Assembly: GCA_003864475.1 (NCBI GenBank)
Contig: BGZO01000007.1
Location: forward strand, 1-51,678
Reading direction: 5' to 3'
DNA: 51,678 bases
From: Candidatus Termititenax persephonae
GTDB taxonomy: Bacteria; Margulisbacteria; Termititenacia; Termititenacales; Termititenacaceae
This document shows, one piece after another, positions 7,734-15,852 of the stretch. The position numbers and the translations under genes were made by a program. Numbering within the stretch: position 1 is the stretch's first letter; every line of letters starts with the position of its first letter. The notes beneath the pieces were generated by a model. That model saw nothing but the letters and a program-made list of their open reading frames with translations, was not told the DNA's origin and searched no databases.

Positions 7734-9149
7734 CTAGCCTTTGCTTTTGTCATTGTAGGCAATCCGGTTGTGAAACATATTGGCAACAGTCTTTTGCAAA
7801 GAAAGCTGTATCGCCGTCAATTCACGGATGGTCAAAGGGCAGTCCGCCAATTGCCCCGCGTCCAGTTTTTCCTTAATCAGCCGCCCGATAAGATTATTGA
7901 CGCGCGAGGGTGTGGGTTTTTCCAAGGTGCGCACGGCGGCCTCACAGGAGTCCGCCAGCATGATAACCGCCGCCTCTTTAGTCTGCGGTTTCGGTCCCGG
8001 ATAACGGAAATCATTCTCATTGACCAAGGTTCTTTCGCTCTCCGCCGCCTGGGCATTGGCTTCCTTGAACGTGTGCAGAAAATAAGTTACCACGCTGTCC
8101 CCGTGGTGCTGGCGAATAATGTCGATAATCAACTGCGGCAGTTTGTATTCCCGACCCAAGGCCGCGCCGTCCCGCGTGTGCGCGATGATAATCTGCGAAG
8201 ACATGTGCGGATTGAGCTGATTGTGCGGATTGTCAAAAGCGTGCTGGTTTTCCACGAAAAAAAGCGGCCGTTTTATCTTACCGATGTCGTGGTAATACGC
8301 GCCCACTCTTGCCAGCAAAGCGTTGGCCTTGATGCTCTCGGCGGCTGCGTCAGCAAGATTGGCGACAATCAGCGAATGATGGTACGTCCCCGGAGCCTCC
8401 ATCGAGAGCCTTCTGAGCAGTGGATTGGCGGGGCTGGCCAGCTCCAGAAGTTTGGTCGGCGTAATGATATAAAAAATATCCTCAATATAGGGCAACAATC
8501 CGATGATAACCACAATGGAACAAACCGCCGAAAGCAACAACGCCCCGGCATTGGCATAAAAAGAAACAAAACTGCTCTGCCCCAGCAGGCAAAACATGAC
8601 AATCGCCGCGATTCCCGCCAGCGCACTGTACACCGCGGAATAAGCCAGCGAATTGCGCTCCGTGCGGACACTGGAAAAATAGACCATAAAGAGGCCTTGG
8701 ATAGTATGAACGGTAAAGTAAAAAAAGTAATTTTCCGAACCCTGCAAAGCCAGCACAAAAGACAGGTAAATGGTCAAATAAATCGCCACCGAGCGGTTGC
8801 CGTAAACGAGCGCGTAAATCGCCGTCGCCGCGCTCAACGGCACAAGCAACGGATTGAGCGGCAGCAAATAATCAGCGGCAAGCAGCACCGAGCAGGAAAT
8901 CAACGCCAGCAAAAGAAAAATCCGTTTGGTAAAAAAAATACTGCGCGCGTGCATAGTCAGAATCTTATTAATAATCAGACCCAGCCCCGCGCCGTTTAAG
9001 ACGAGCAGGGCCAGCGCACGCCGCCAGTCAGACGGCACGACGATAATCAGCGACGACAGGACAAACCACGCCGCGGCAATTGAAAACTCAATCAAGCCAG
9101 TCCGCTTGAGAAATTCCGCCCAGTCTAATTTATTTTTCTTAAAAACCAT
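7734..9149 (-). CDS. 7TM-HD phosphodiesterase, PgpH-like, short form
   Basis: A 471-residue protein with several membrane helices in residues 1-230, followed by a cytoplasmic HD domain: GTYHHSLIVANLADAAAE, ARVGAYYHDIGKIKRP, NPHNQLNPHMSS and IIRQHHGDSVV. This matches PgpH (YqfF), which degrades c-di-AMP, and the position before ybeY supports it. Typical PgpH is about 700 residues with an extracellular sensor domain between helix 1 and the 7TM block. That domain is missing here, leaving the membrane and HD parts. The start overlaps the murA stop (TAATG). Substrate is inferred from the family. Confidence 0.85.
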   Translation of the reverse strand: MVFKKNKLDWAEFLKRTGLIEFSIAAAWFVLSSLIIVVPSDWRRALALLVLNGAGLGLIINKILTMHARSIFFTKRIFLLLALISCSVLLAADYLLPLNPLLVPLSAATAIYALVYGNRSVAIYLTIYLSFVLALQGSENYFFYFTVHTIQGLFMVYFSSVRTERNSLAYSAVYSALAGIAAIVMFCLLGQSSFVSFYANAGALLLSAVCSIVVIIGLLPYIEDIFYIITPTKLLELASPANPLLRRLSMEAPGTYHHSLIVANLADAAAESIKANALLARVGAYYHDIGKIKRPLFFVENQHAFDNPHNQLNPHMSSQIIIAHTRDGAALGREYKLPQLIIDIIRQHHGDSVVTYFLHTFKEANAQAAESERTLVNENDFRYPGPKPQTKEAAVIMLADSCEAAVRTLEKPTPSRVNNLIGRLIKEKLDAGQLADCPLTIRELTAIQLSLQKTVANMFHNRIAYNDKSKG

Positions 9150-10399
9150 TAGTTTATCCTCTTAATCCGCGCGCCGAGGGCGGAGAGCTTCTCGGTCAAC
9201 TTTTCGTAGCCGCGCTCAATATGCTCCACGCCGTAAATTGTCGTCTCGCCCTGCGCCGCCAGACCCGCCAGCCAAAGCGCCGCTCCGGCGCGCAGGTCAG
9301 TCGCCTTGACTTCCGCGCCGGACAAACCCGCCACACCCTCAATTATAGCAGTACGTTCTTCGGCACGTATGCGCGCACCCATGCGCTGTAACTCGCCGAT
9401 GTGCATAAAACGATTCTCAAAAATCGTCTCCCGCACTGTGCTAGCCCCTTCGGCCAAAGCCAAATAGGCCATCAACTGCGCCTGCATATCGGTGGGAAAA
9501 CCAGGATACGGCTGGGTTACCACTTGGGCGCCGCGCCAGCGCGCGCCGAGGGCGGCGGTGATTGAATTATTCTCTATCTCAAACCGGGCGCCCGTCTCGG
9601 ACAGGACAGACAGGAGCGCGGAGATATCCGCCGGACGAACATTGTTGACGGTAATTTGACCGCGGGTAATCAGCCCCGCTAAAAGCATCGTACCAGCCTC
9701 AATGCGGTCGGGGATTACCGCATGTTTCACGCCGTGCAGGGCAGACACACCGGTAATCACAATGGTCGACGACCCCGCGCCGGAAATATTCGCCCCGGCT
9801 TCATTGAGCAGGTCGGCCAAGTCAACAATCTCCGGCTCACGCGCGGCATTGGCAATCGTCGTTACGCCTTCGGCAAGCGTGGCCGCCATCATAATATTTT
9901 CCGTCGCCCCGACGCTGGGAAAAGGAAAGTTTACCTGACCGCCTTTTAATTTTTTACAACGAATCTCGATAAAACCATGCTCCAGCGAAACCACCGCGCC
10001 CAGAGCCTGAAAACCTTTGAGATGAATGTCCACCGGACGCGAGCCAATCGCACAACCGCCCGGCATCGGCACGCGCACCATGCCGACCTTGGCCAAAATC
10101 GGCCCGGCGATAAAAAACGAGGCACGCATCTTGGTAACCAATTCATAAGGAATCAAATGCTTGACCTGTTTTTTATTGACGATGCGGATTTTCCCGCCGC
10201 TTTGCTCGGCTAAAATATTAATCGAACGCAACATCCGCACCATCGTAGTAATATCGGTCAGTTGCGGTACGTTGGAGATAATGCTCTCGCCGTCCAGCAA
10301 AACCGCAGCCGCCAAAATCGGCAAAGCAGAATTTTTCGCGCCAGAAATATTAATCGCACCGTGCAGGGGCTGTTCGCCGATAATTTTTACTTTCGCCAT
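9149..10399 (-). CDS. murA: UDP-N-acetylglucosamine 1-carboxyvinyltransferase
   Basis: A 416-residue enzyme of normal length for MurA, catalysing the first committed step of peptidoglycan synthesis (enolpyruvyl transfer from PEP to UDP-GlcNAc). Seen motifs are GAKNSALPILAAA near the N-terminus, the loop with the catalytic cysteine in PGGCAIGSRPVDIHLKG, and QPYPGFPTDMQAQLMA near residue 300. The cysteine predicts fosfomycin sensitivity. It lies 14 bases downstream of wecA/tagO and overlaps the 7TM-HD gene, so cell-wall and second-messenger genes share a transcript. Confidence 0.96.
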   Translation of the reverse strand: MAKVKIIGEQPLHGAINISGAKNSALPILAAAVLLDGESIISNVPQLTDITTMVRMLRSINILAEQSGGKIRIVNKKQVKHLIPYELVTKMRASFFIAGPILAKVGMVRVPMPGGCAIGSRPVDIHLKGFQALGAVVSLEHGFIEIRCKKLKGGQVNFPFPSVGATENIMMAATLAEGVTTIANAAREPEIVDLADLLNEAGANISGAGSSTIVITGVSALHGVKHAVIPDRIEAGTMLLAGLITRGQITVNNVRPADISALLSVLSETGARFEIENNSITAALGARWRGAQVVTQPYPGFPTDMQAQLMAYLALAEGASTVRETIFENRFMHIGELQRMGARIRAEERTAIIEGVAGLSGAEVKATDLRAGAALWLAGLAAQGETTIYGVEHIERGYEKLTEKLSALGARIKRIN

Positions 10400-10413
10400 T
10401 TGTACAGAAACCT

Positions 10414-11427
10414 CTATCCCGCGCCGCGCTTCAAGAATTTACGCAGACGCAGGGCCACCAAGGGCAGGATAAATAGTAGCACTAAGCCCAGCAAAACAGA
10501 AGCCAACCCGCTGGTCAGCGACAACAGCACTGCCAAAAAATTGAGTACGGCGGATGCGCCGCACAGCAGCACCACCACCTCGCGCGGGCTGTCGTAAACC
10601 TGTAATAAGCGGTGATGGATATGCTCTTGGTCAGCCCGAAAAATATGCACTTTTTTTTGGAGACGGCGGCAAATCGCCAAGGCGGTGTCCGCCAGCGGCA
10701 CAAACAAAGAGAGGACGGGGATAAGCAAGGCAATGCCCGCGGCGCTTTTCAGCACGCCCTCAATCGAGCAGACCGCCAGCAGGTAGCCCAGCAGGAGCGA
10801 ACCGGTGTCCCCCATAAAAATCGAGGCAGGTGGAAAATTAAATCTGAGAAAACCAAAAACCGCACCGCACAGCGCAAGCAACAAAAAAACCACCTGCAAT
10901 TGCTGGGTAATCAGCGAAATAATAAATAAAGACAAGGCGGAAATCAGCGCGATGCCGGCAGCCAAACCATCCAGCCCGTCAATCAGATTGATAATATTCA
11001 TCACGAGCATAATCCAAAAAACCGAAATGACCTTGCCCCAAAAGCCCAGCTCCAAAACCGCCAGCGAGAACGGGGAGCGGATAAAATCAATGTCAATGCC
11101 GCAGCTGACCACCAAGACGGCAATGGCTAACTGCCCCAGCAGTTTAATCGGCGGCTGGAGCGAGCGTCTGTCATCTAGAAAACCCAAACCCGCCGTCAAG
11201 ACGGCGCCCAGCAAAATAATCAGCGTATGGTTATTGAAAACTCCGCCGTAGAGAAAATGGCTGGCCACCAGAGCCAGCAGAATGCCCGCCAAAATCGCCA
11301 AACCGCCTAGCTTCGGGGTCGCCTGCGTATGCACCTTGCGGCGACCTGGCTGGTCGATAGCCTTGACCGCGGCGGCCAACTTTTTGACCGGACAGACCAA
11401 GGCCAGCGTGGACAAGAGCGCCAGCAA
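10414..11427 (-). CDS. UDP-GlcNAc:undecaprenyl-phosphate GlcNAc-1-phosphate transferase (WecA/TagO family)
   Basis: A polytopic membrane enzyme of about 337 residues in the MraY/WecA superfamily. It loads the lipid carrier for surface polysaccharide or teichoic-acid-like polymers. Motifs include DQPGRRKVHTQATPKLGG, GFLDDR (the DDxxD-type aspartates), NIINLIDGLDGLAAG, FMGDTGSLLLG and a cytoplasmic HIFRADQEHIHHRLL near residue 265. These distinguish WecA/TagO from MraY. The annotated start is a TTG. The frame is open further upstream (YLDTF before it), so the true start may overlap the end of the sigma-factor gene. Confidence 0.9.
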   Translation of the reverse strand: MLALLSTLALVCPVKKLAAAVKAIDQPGRRKVHTQATPKLGGLAILAGILLALVASHFLYGGVFNNHTLIILLGAVLTAGLGFLDDRRSLQPPIKLLGQLAIAVLVVSCGIDIDFIRSPFSLAVLELGFWGKVISVFWIMLVMNIINLIDGLDGLAAGIALISALSLFIISLITQQLQVVFLLLALCGAVFGFLRFNFPPASIFMGDTGSLLLGYLLAVCSIEGVLKSAAGIALLIPVLSLFVPLADTALAICRRLQKKVHIFRADQEHIHHRLLQVYDSPREVVVLLCGASAVLNFLAVLLSLTSGLASVLLGLVLLFILPLVALRLRKFLKRGAG

Positions 11428-11435
11428 GAAGGTGT

Positions 11436-12071
11436 CTAGGTAGGCGATGGGGACGCTCCTTTTTCGGCGATAAGCCGCCGGAGTTTTTCGATGACTTGCT
11501 TGTAAATCCGTGTCGTCTGCGACTCGGAAATGCCGATTACCTCGCCGATTTCCTTAAAAGTCTTGTCATGCTTAAAACGGCTGATGATGAGAAATTTTTC
11601 TTTGCGGTCAAGTTTTTTCAAGGCCTCGTTCAGCACCACCCCGGACTCAATTTTGTTCTCAAAACTATTGTCCTGCTCCACGGCCAGATAGAGCGAGGAA
11701 GCATCCGTAACCCAATTGTAGAGGCGCGTCGGCGAAGCCTTGGTAATATAGCGAATCTGGTCGCGCATCGCGCCGCTAATCCGGGAGTAGGCCAGCGGCC
11801 AAACATCCTCGTTGCGTTCGGGATCCCAGACCTTGATTGTCTCAAAAAACTCAATCCGCGCCACATTGGCAATATCGTCGCCCTCGGTATTGACCACATG
11901 CGTCGGCAAAGAAGAGAAATATTTATTGATTAAATAATTGATTTTGTTGTTGTATTTACGCAAAATCTGGTCAGAGTATCTTTCCGTCATGTGTCTTTTT
12001 ATGTCCTTGTCGACGGTTTTCTTGATTTTGCGCCAAGCCTCCTGCAAACGCGGAGCCGCTTCTTCCATCAT
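11436..12071 (-). CDS. Sigma-70 family RNA polymerase sigma factor, FliA/SigB-type
   Basis: A 211-residue protein with sigma region 2 (about residues 60-112, FFETIKVWDPERNEDVWPLAYSRISGAMRDQIRY) and region 4 (about 150-203, a LDRKEKFLI helix and the helix-turn-helix KEIGEVIGISESQTTRIYKQ). A separate region 3 is not evident, so it is a compact alternative sigma factor. The phrase AYSRISGAMRDQIR resembles the FliA/WhiG/SigB type. It sits directly after an 87-residue unknown gene (stop and start abut) and eight bases before wecA/tagO. The flagellar-type genes and the unusual shared promoters downstream of leuS are possible targets, which is only inference. Confidence 0.87.
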   Translation of the reverse strand: MMEEAAPRLQEAWRKIKKTVDKDIKRHMTERYSDQILRKYNNKINYLINKYFSSLPTHVVNTEGDDIANVARIEFFETIKVWDPERNEDVWPLAYSRISGAMRDQIRYITKASPTRLYNWVTDASSLYLAVEQDNSFENKIESGVVLNEALKKLDRKEKFLIISRFKHDKTFKEIGEVIGISESQTTRIYKQVIEKLRRLIAEKGASPSPT

Positions 12072-12335
12072 TTAAGTTAACTCCCTCTCGATTTTCTTGA
12101 GATAATCATCACCACAGGCTTTCTCCGCATCCTCCGGGTCAAGCAAGGCTTCGGCATAAAAACGGTAGACCTGCCGCCATTTATTGCGAAAATACTCGCG
12201 CTCCTTGGCGGAAAATTTTTTCAAAGTCTTGAGTATGTCCTCCAGCGTCGCGGCGGTGGCCACTTGAGGCATGGTCAAATCCACGTCTCCCCAGCCGGTT
12301 AAATATTTAAAACTTATCGGACTATACTCGGACAT
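12072..12335 (-). CDS. Small protein of unknown function upstream of the sigma factor
   Basis: An 87-residue acidic, helical, soluble protein. I chose the ATG at 12335, which has GAGG six bases upstream, over the in-frame GTG at 12347. A TATAAT -10-like hexamer lies just upstream, which could start a transcript for this gene and the sigma factor. The stop codon abuts the sigma start codon, so translation is likely coupled. A regulatory role toward the sigma factor (for example as an anti-sigma factor) is possible from position only; no family is recognised. Confidence 0.7.
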   Translation of the reverse strand: MSEYSPISFKYLTGWGDVDLTMPQVATAATLEDILKTLKKFSAKEREYFRNKWRQVYRFYAEALLDPEDAEKACGDDYLKKIERELT

Positions 12336-12371
12336 TCTTGACCTCACGGTTATTATAAGTTTTTTTAGCGA

Positions 12372-13145
12372 TTAAGTCGACAGCCTATCGGCGGGAATTT
12401 TCTCCGCACCGGGACTTGGCAACAAGCCAAGATTGGCGCACAAAGAGCTGCGCAAAGAGTCGTGCATTTTTTTGTCCTCATGCATATACAAGATTTTCGC
12501 AACCAAAGAAGTAATTTTTTCCACAGCCAAGCGAATCCGCAACAGCTCCTTGAGCAGGCGGAAATTATACTTGCGGGAATCTACATTTCCCTGGTATTTT
12601 ATAATAATCCGCTGAATCCGCGCCGCCGTCCGCACAAATGAATCTGCGGAGTGTTTAATCTGCCTGGCGACGCTGACGCGGCCATACTGCTCAGCCCGTT
12701 TAGACGCTTCGTCAAGCAAAAAAATTAAATCATTTTTTAAGATATTGTTGGCCGTTTGCAAGCCTGTCAAGGCGCAGCACAGGACCTCGCCTGAATTTAC
12801 AAAAAAAATAGATAACTGGGACAGAACATAGTTAAATGTTCTGCGGAACATTATATCTTGGTCGGCCAGATGATACCAAATGTTATCCTCAATGAAATTA
12901 TTTTCTCCAAAACCCAGCATTAAGGCCGCAACATCTTCCGGCAAAAAAATTCCAGTGTTTTCCAGAAAAAGGCGGGGGACGATTTTGTTCGTTCTGAACT
13001 CTACTTGATAATATTTACCCCTAACATTGTGTAACTTGAAATATTCCCGTAAGTTTTGGTCGCCAAAATAAGCCTTATATTCTTTTTGCTTAGAGATTTT
13101 GACAATTATTTTTCCCGACCGACCGGCTATCAGTTTGCTCTGCAT
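12372..13145 (-). CDS. Protein of unknown function
   Basis: A 257-residue soluble protein. The first 110 residues are basic and beta-rich (GKIIVKISKQKEYKAYFG), and the rest is helical with many Arg, Leu and Ala residues. I see no signal peptide, membrane helix or catalytic motif. It is the first gene of the minus-strand run, 36 bases before the next gene. A TTGCCA box 16 bases from TAGTAT lies upstream on the minus strand as a possible promoter. Base composition is lower in GC than the downstream cell-wall genes. Confidence 0.75.
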   Translation of the reverse strand: MQSKLIAGRSGKIIVKISKQKEYKAYFGDQNLREYFKLHNVRGKYYQVEFRTNKIVPRLFLENTGIFLPEDVAALMLGFGENNFIEDNIWYHLADQDIMFRRTFNYVLSQLSIFFVNSGEVLCCALTGLQTANNILKNDLIFLLDEASKRAEQYGRVSVARQIKHSADSFVRTAARIQRIIIKYQGNVDSRKYNFRLLKELLRIRLAVEKITSLVAKILYMHEDKKMHDSLRSSLCANLGLLPSPGAEKIPADRLST

Positions 13146-13338
13146 GTTTGAATCCCATAACGTATTGGTGCCAGCATACTAAAATACTATTTCCGTTTTG
13201 TACAGTGGCAAACGCTTGGCCGCAGGCAAAATTTATATTCTCACCTAAAGATACTGCCAGCTGTCCGTGTCGGCGGCAGAAATTCCGGCATCAGCTCTTG
13301 CTTGCCTAAACCCCCACAAATTGTTAAGGTTTCAATAT

Positions 13339-15753
13339 ATGGCTGAACGTTATAATCACTTGACGATTGAACCCAAATGGCAGAAAAAATGGGCGGAAGC
13401 CAAACTGTATCAGGTTACGGAAGACGAGGCCTTCCCTCCAGCCAAGCGTTTTTATTGTCTGGACATGTTTCCTTACCCGTCCGGCGCGGGCCTGCACGTC
13501 GGACACCCGGAAGGTTACACGGCTTCGGACATTTTGTGCCGTTACAAGCGCATGAGCGGTTTTAACGTCCTGCACCCGATGGGCTGGGACGCTTTCGGCT
13601 TGCCCGCCGAGAATTATGCCATCAAGACCGGCACGCATCCTGCCGTCGCCACCGCCAAAAATATTGAGAATTTCCGGCGGCAGATTCAGGCGTTCGGTTT
13701 TTGCTATGACTGGAGCAGGGAAATTGACACGACCGACCCTGAATATTTCAAATGGACGCAGTGGATATTTTTACAGCTGTACCGAAAAGGCTTGGCTTAT
13801 GAAGCCAACATGCCAATCAACTGGTGCGAAAATTGCCAGACCGGTATCGCCAATGAAGAAGTAAAAGACGGCTGCTGCGAGCGTTGCGGCGGCACGGTAA
13901 CCAAAAAAGACCTGCGCCAGTGGATGTTGAAAATTACCGCCTATGCCGAGCGTCTGCTCAATGATTTGGCTTTATTGGACTGGCCAGAGCCAATCAAGCT
14001 GATGCAGCGCAACTGGATTGGCAAGAGCCTGGGTGCGGAAGTGGATTTTGAGTTGGTCGCTGGAAGCGTCGCTTCGACTCCGCTCAGCGACCGGAAACTA
14101 AAACTTAAAATTTTCACCACGCGACCGGATACTTTGTACGGGGCGACTTTTATGGTCGTCGCGCCGGAGCATCCTCTGCTGGAGAAAATCACCTCGCCCG
14201 CGCAAGCAACAAAAGTGCGGGAATATGTGCGGCTCTCACGGCTCAAAAGCGATTTGGAGCGCGCGCATCTGGACAAAGACAAGACCGGGGTTTTCACGGG
14301 CGGCTACGCCGTCAATCCGGTCAACGGCGCGAAAATCCCGATTTGGGTTGCGGATTACGTGCTAAGCTCTTACGGCACCGGGGCAATCATGGCCGTGCCG
14401 GCGCATGACGAGCGCGACCTAGCTTTTGCCCAAAAATATAACATTCCGGTCATCACAATCTTTGGCGAGGACGGTAAAGCAACTAACTCCGGCGCATACA
14501 ACGGCCTGACCAGCGCGGAATTTAAGGAAAAAATCACCGCCGATTTGGAGAAAAAAGGCTGGGGAAAAAAGACCGTCAATTACAAATTGCGCGACTGGGT
14601 CTTTGCGCGGCAGAGATATTGGGGCGAGCCGATACCGCTGGTGCATTGCCCGCAATGCGGCGTGGTCGCCGTGCCGGAAAACGAGCTGCCGCTCAAACTG
14701 CCCGCAGTCGACAGGTACGAACCGACCGGCACCGGAGAGTCGCCGCTGGCCAATATCCCAGACTGGGTCAACACCAAGTGTCCGCACTGCGGCGGCGCGG
14801 CTAAACGTGAAACGAACACCATGCCGCAATGGGCCGGCTCGAGCTGGTACTATCTGCGTTACATCGACCCGCGCAACCCCACGGAATTGGCAGACAAAAA
14901 CAAATTGGCTTATTGGCTGCCGGTCGCCCACTATATCGGCGGCGCGGAACACGCGGTGCTGCATTTGCTATACGCGCGTTTCTGGCACAAAGTTCTTTTT
15001 GACCTCGGCGTGGTCGCCACCCCGGAGCCTTTTCAGCGGCTGACCAATCAGGGCTTAATCTTGGCGGAGGACGGTCAAAAAATGTCCAAGTCCAAAGGCA
15101 ATGTCATCAATCCAGACGAGGTTATTCAAGAGTATGGCGCGGACGCGATGCGCCTGTATGAAATGTTCATGGGGCCGCTGGAAATGGCCAAACCTTGGTC
15201 GACCAAAGGTATTCTCGGCGTGCGGCGTTTTCTGGACAGGGTCTGGAATATTTTTGAGCAGAAAAAAATTGGCGAGGCGCAGGCGGACGAGGAATTATTG
15301 AAAATCCTGCATCAGACCATCAAAAAAGTCGGCGAGGACATTAATAATTTGAGTTTTAATACCGGCCTTGCCCAGTTGATGATTTTCATCAACGCCGCGC
15401 AGAGCCGGGAAATTTTGGCCAAGAAAACTGCGGAAGATTTTTTGAAATTACTGGCGCCTTACGCGCCGCATCTGGCCGAGGAACTGTGGGAAAAACTGGG
15501 TCAGCAAACCTCTATTCACCTGGAGCGCTGGCCGGAGTACGATGCCAAATATTTGACAACCGCTGAAGTGGAAATAGTTTTCTCCGTCAACGGCAAGGCG
15601 CGCGGCACGCAAAAAGCGGCCAAGGGTTTGAGCCAGACCGAGCTGGAAAAACTGGCTCTGGCCAATCCCGCGGTGCAAAAATATCTGGCGGGGAAAACAA
15701 TTATTAAGAAAATTATAGTGCTGGATAAGATCGTGAATTTTGTGGTGAAGTAA
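13339..15753 (+). CDS. leuS: Leucyl-tRNA synthetase
   Basis: A class I aminoacyl-tRNA synthetase of 804 residues, charging tRNA-Leu with leucine. It shows the HIGH-type motif as [16 protein letters not shown] near residue 45, a CP1 editing domain containing [12 protein letters not shown] and [14 protein letters not shown], zinc-like Cys pairs (CENCQTG, CERCGG), and [15 protein letters not shown] near residue 580. The start MAERYNHLT is chosen over the upstream in-frame ATG at 13267 because TTAAGG precedes it and homologues begin here. It is divergent from the unknown gene at 13145. Confidence 0.97.
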   Translation: MAERYNHLTIEPKWQKKWAEAKLYQVTEDEAFPPAKRFYCLDMFPYPSGAGLHVGHPEGYTASDILCRYKRMSGFNVLHPMGWDAFGLPAENYAIKTGTHPAVATAKNIENFRRQIQAFGFCYDWSREIDTTDPEYFKWTQWIFLQLYRKGLAYEANMPINWCENCQTGIANEEVKDGCCERCGGTVTKKDLRQWMLKITAYAERLLNDLALLDWPEPIKLMQRNWIGKSLGAEVDFELVAGSVASTPLSDRKLKLKIFTTRPDTLYGATFMVVAPEHPLLEKITSPAQATKVREYVRLSRLKSDLERAHLDKDKTGVFTGGYAVNPVNGAKIPIWVADYVLSSYGTGAIMAVPAHDERDLAFAQKYNIPVITIFGEDGKATNSGAYNGLTSAEFKEKITADLEKKGWGKKTVNYKLRDWVFARQRYWGEPIPLVHCPQCGVVAVPENELPLKLPAVDRYEPTGTGESPLANIPDWVNTKCPHCGGAAKRETNTMPQWAGSSWYYLRYIDPRNPTELADKNKLAYWLPVAHYIGGAEHAVLHLLYARFWHKVLFDLGVVATPEPFQRLTNQGLILAEDGQKMSKSKGNVINPDEVIQEYGADAMRLYEMFMGPLEMAKPWSTKGILGVRRFLDRVWNIFEQKKIGEAQADEELLKILHQTIKKVGEDINNLSFNTGLAQLMIFINAAQSREILAKKTAEDFLKLLAPYAPHLAEELWEKLGQQTSIHLERWPEYDAKYLTTAEVEIVFSVNGKARGTQKAAKGLSQTELEKLALANPAVQKYLAGKTIIKKIIVLDKIVNFVVK

Positions 15754-15789
15754 AAGCCGGAATTTTACTTGAAACGGACAGCTAAATAA

Positions 15790-15826
15790 TTGCAACGATT
15801 TTGGCTTTTTGGCGATAAATAGGCAG
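15790..15826 (+). promoter_or_regulatory. Promoter with CGATAnATAGGnAG pattern (copy 1)
   Basis: TTGCAA (15790-15795), a 17-base spacer, then CGATAAATAGGCAG (15813-15826). The stretch from AAATAATTGCA onward matches the promoter at 17808 base for base over the boxed positions. It sits 27 bases before the start of the DUF4116 protein, which has its own AAGGAGG ribosome binding site. Confidence 0.6.
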
Positions 15827-15852
15827 ATACATTTTTATTCAAGGAGGCATTT

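Noticed and set aside
7770-8999. Long (409 codon) plus-strand frame
   Set aside because: It lies wholly antisense to the 7TM-HD gene, is Arg/Gln/His-rich, and has no domain or RBS; a shadow of the real gene.
13146-13338. T-box leader upstream of leuS
   Set aside because: No T-box core (such as the AGGGUGGNACCGCG-like element) or terminator before the start; only an ordinary upstream region is visible.
15763-15812. Sigma-28 (FliA) promoter upstream of the DUF4116 gene
   Set aside because: GGCGATAA resembles the sigma-28 -10 box, but no TAAA box is found at the required spacing, and the other two copies do not keep the match.
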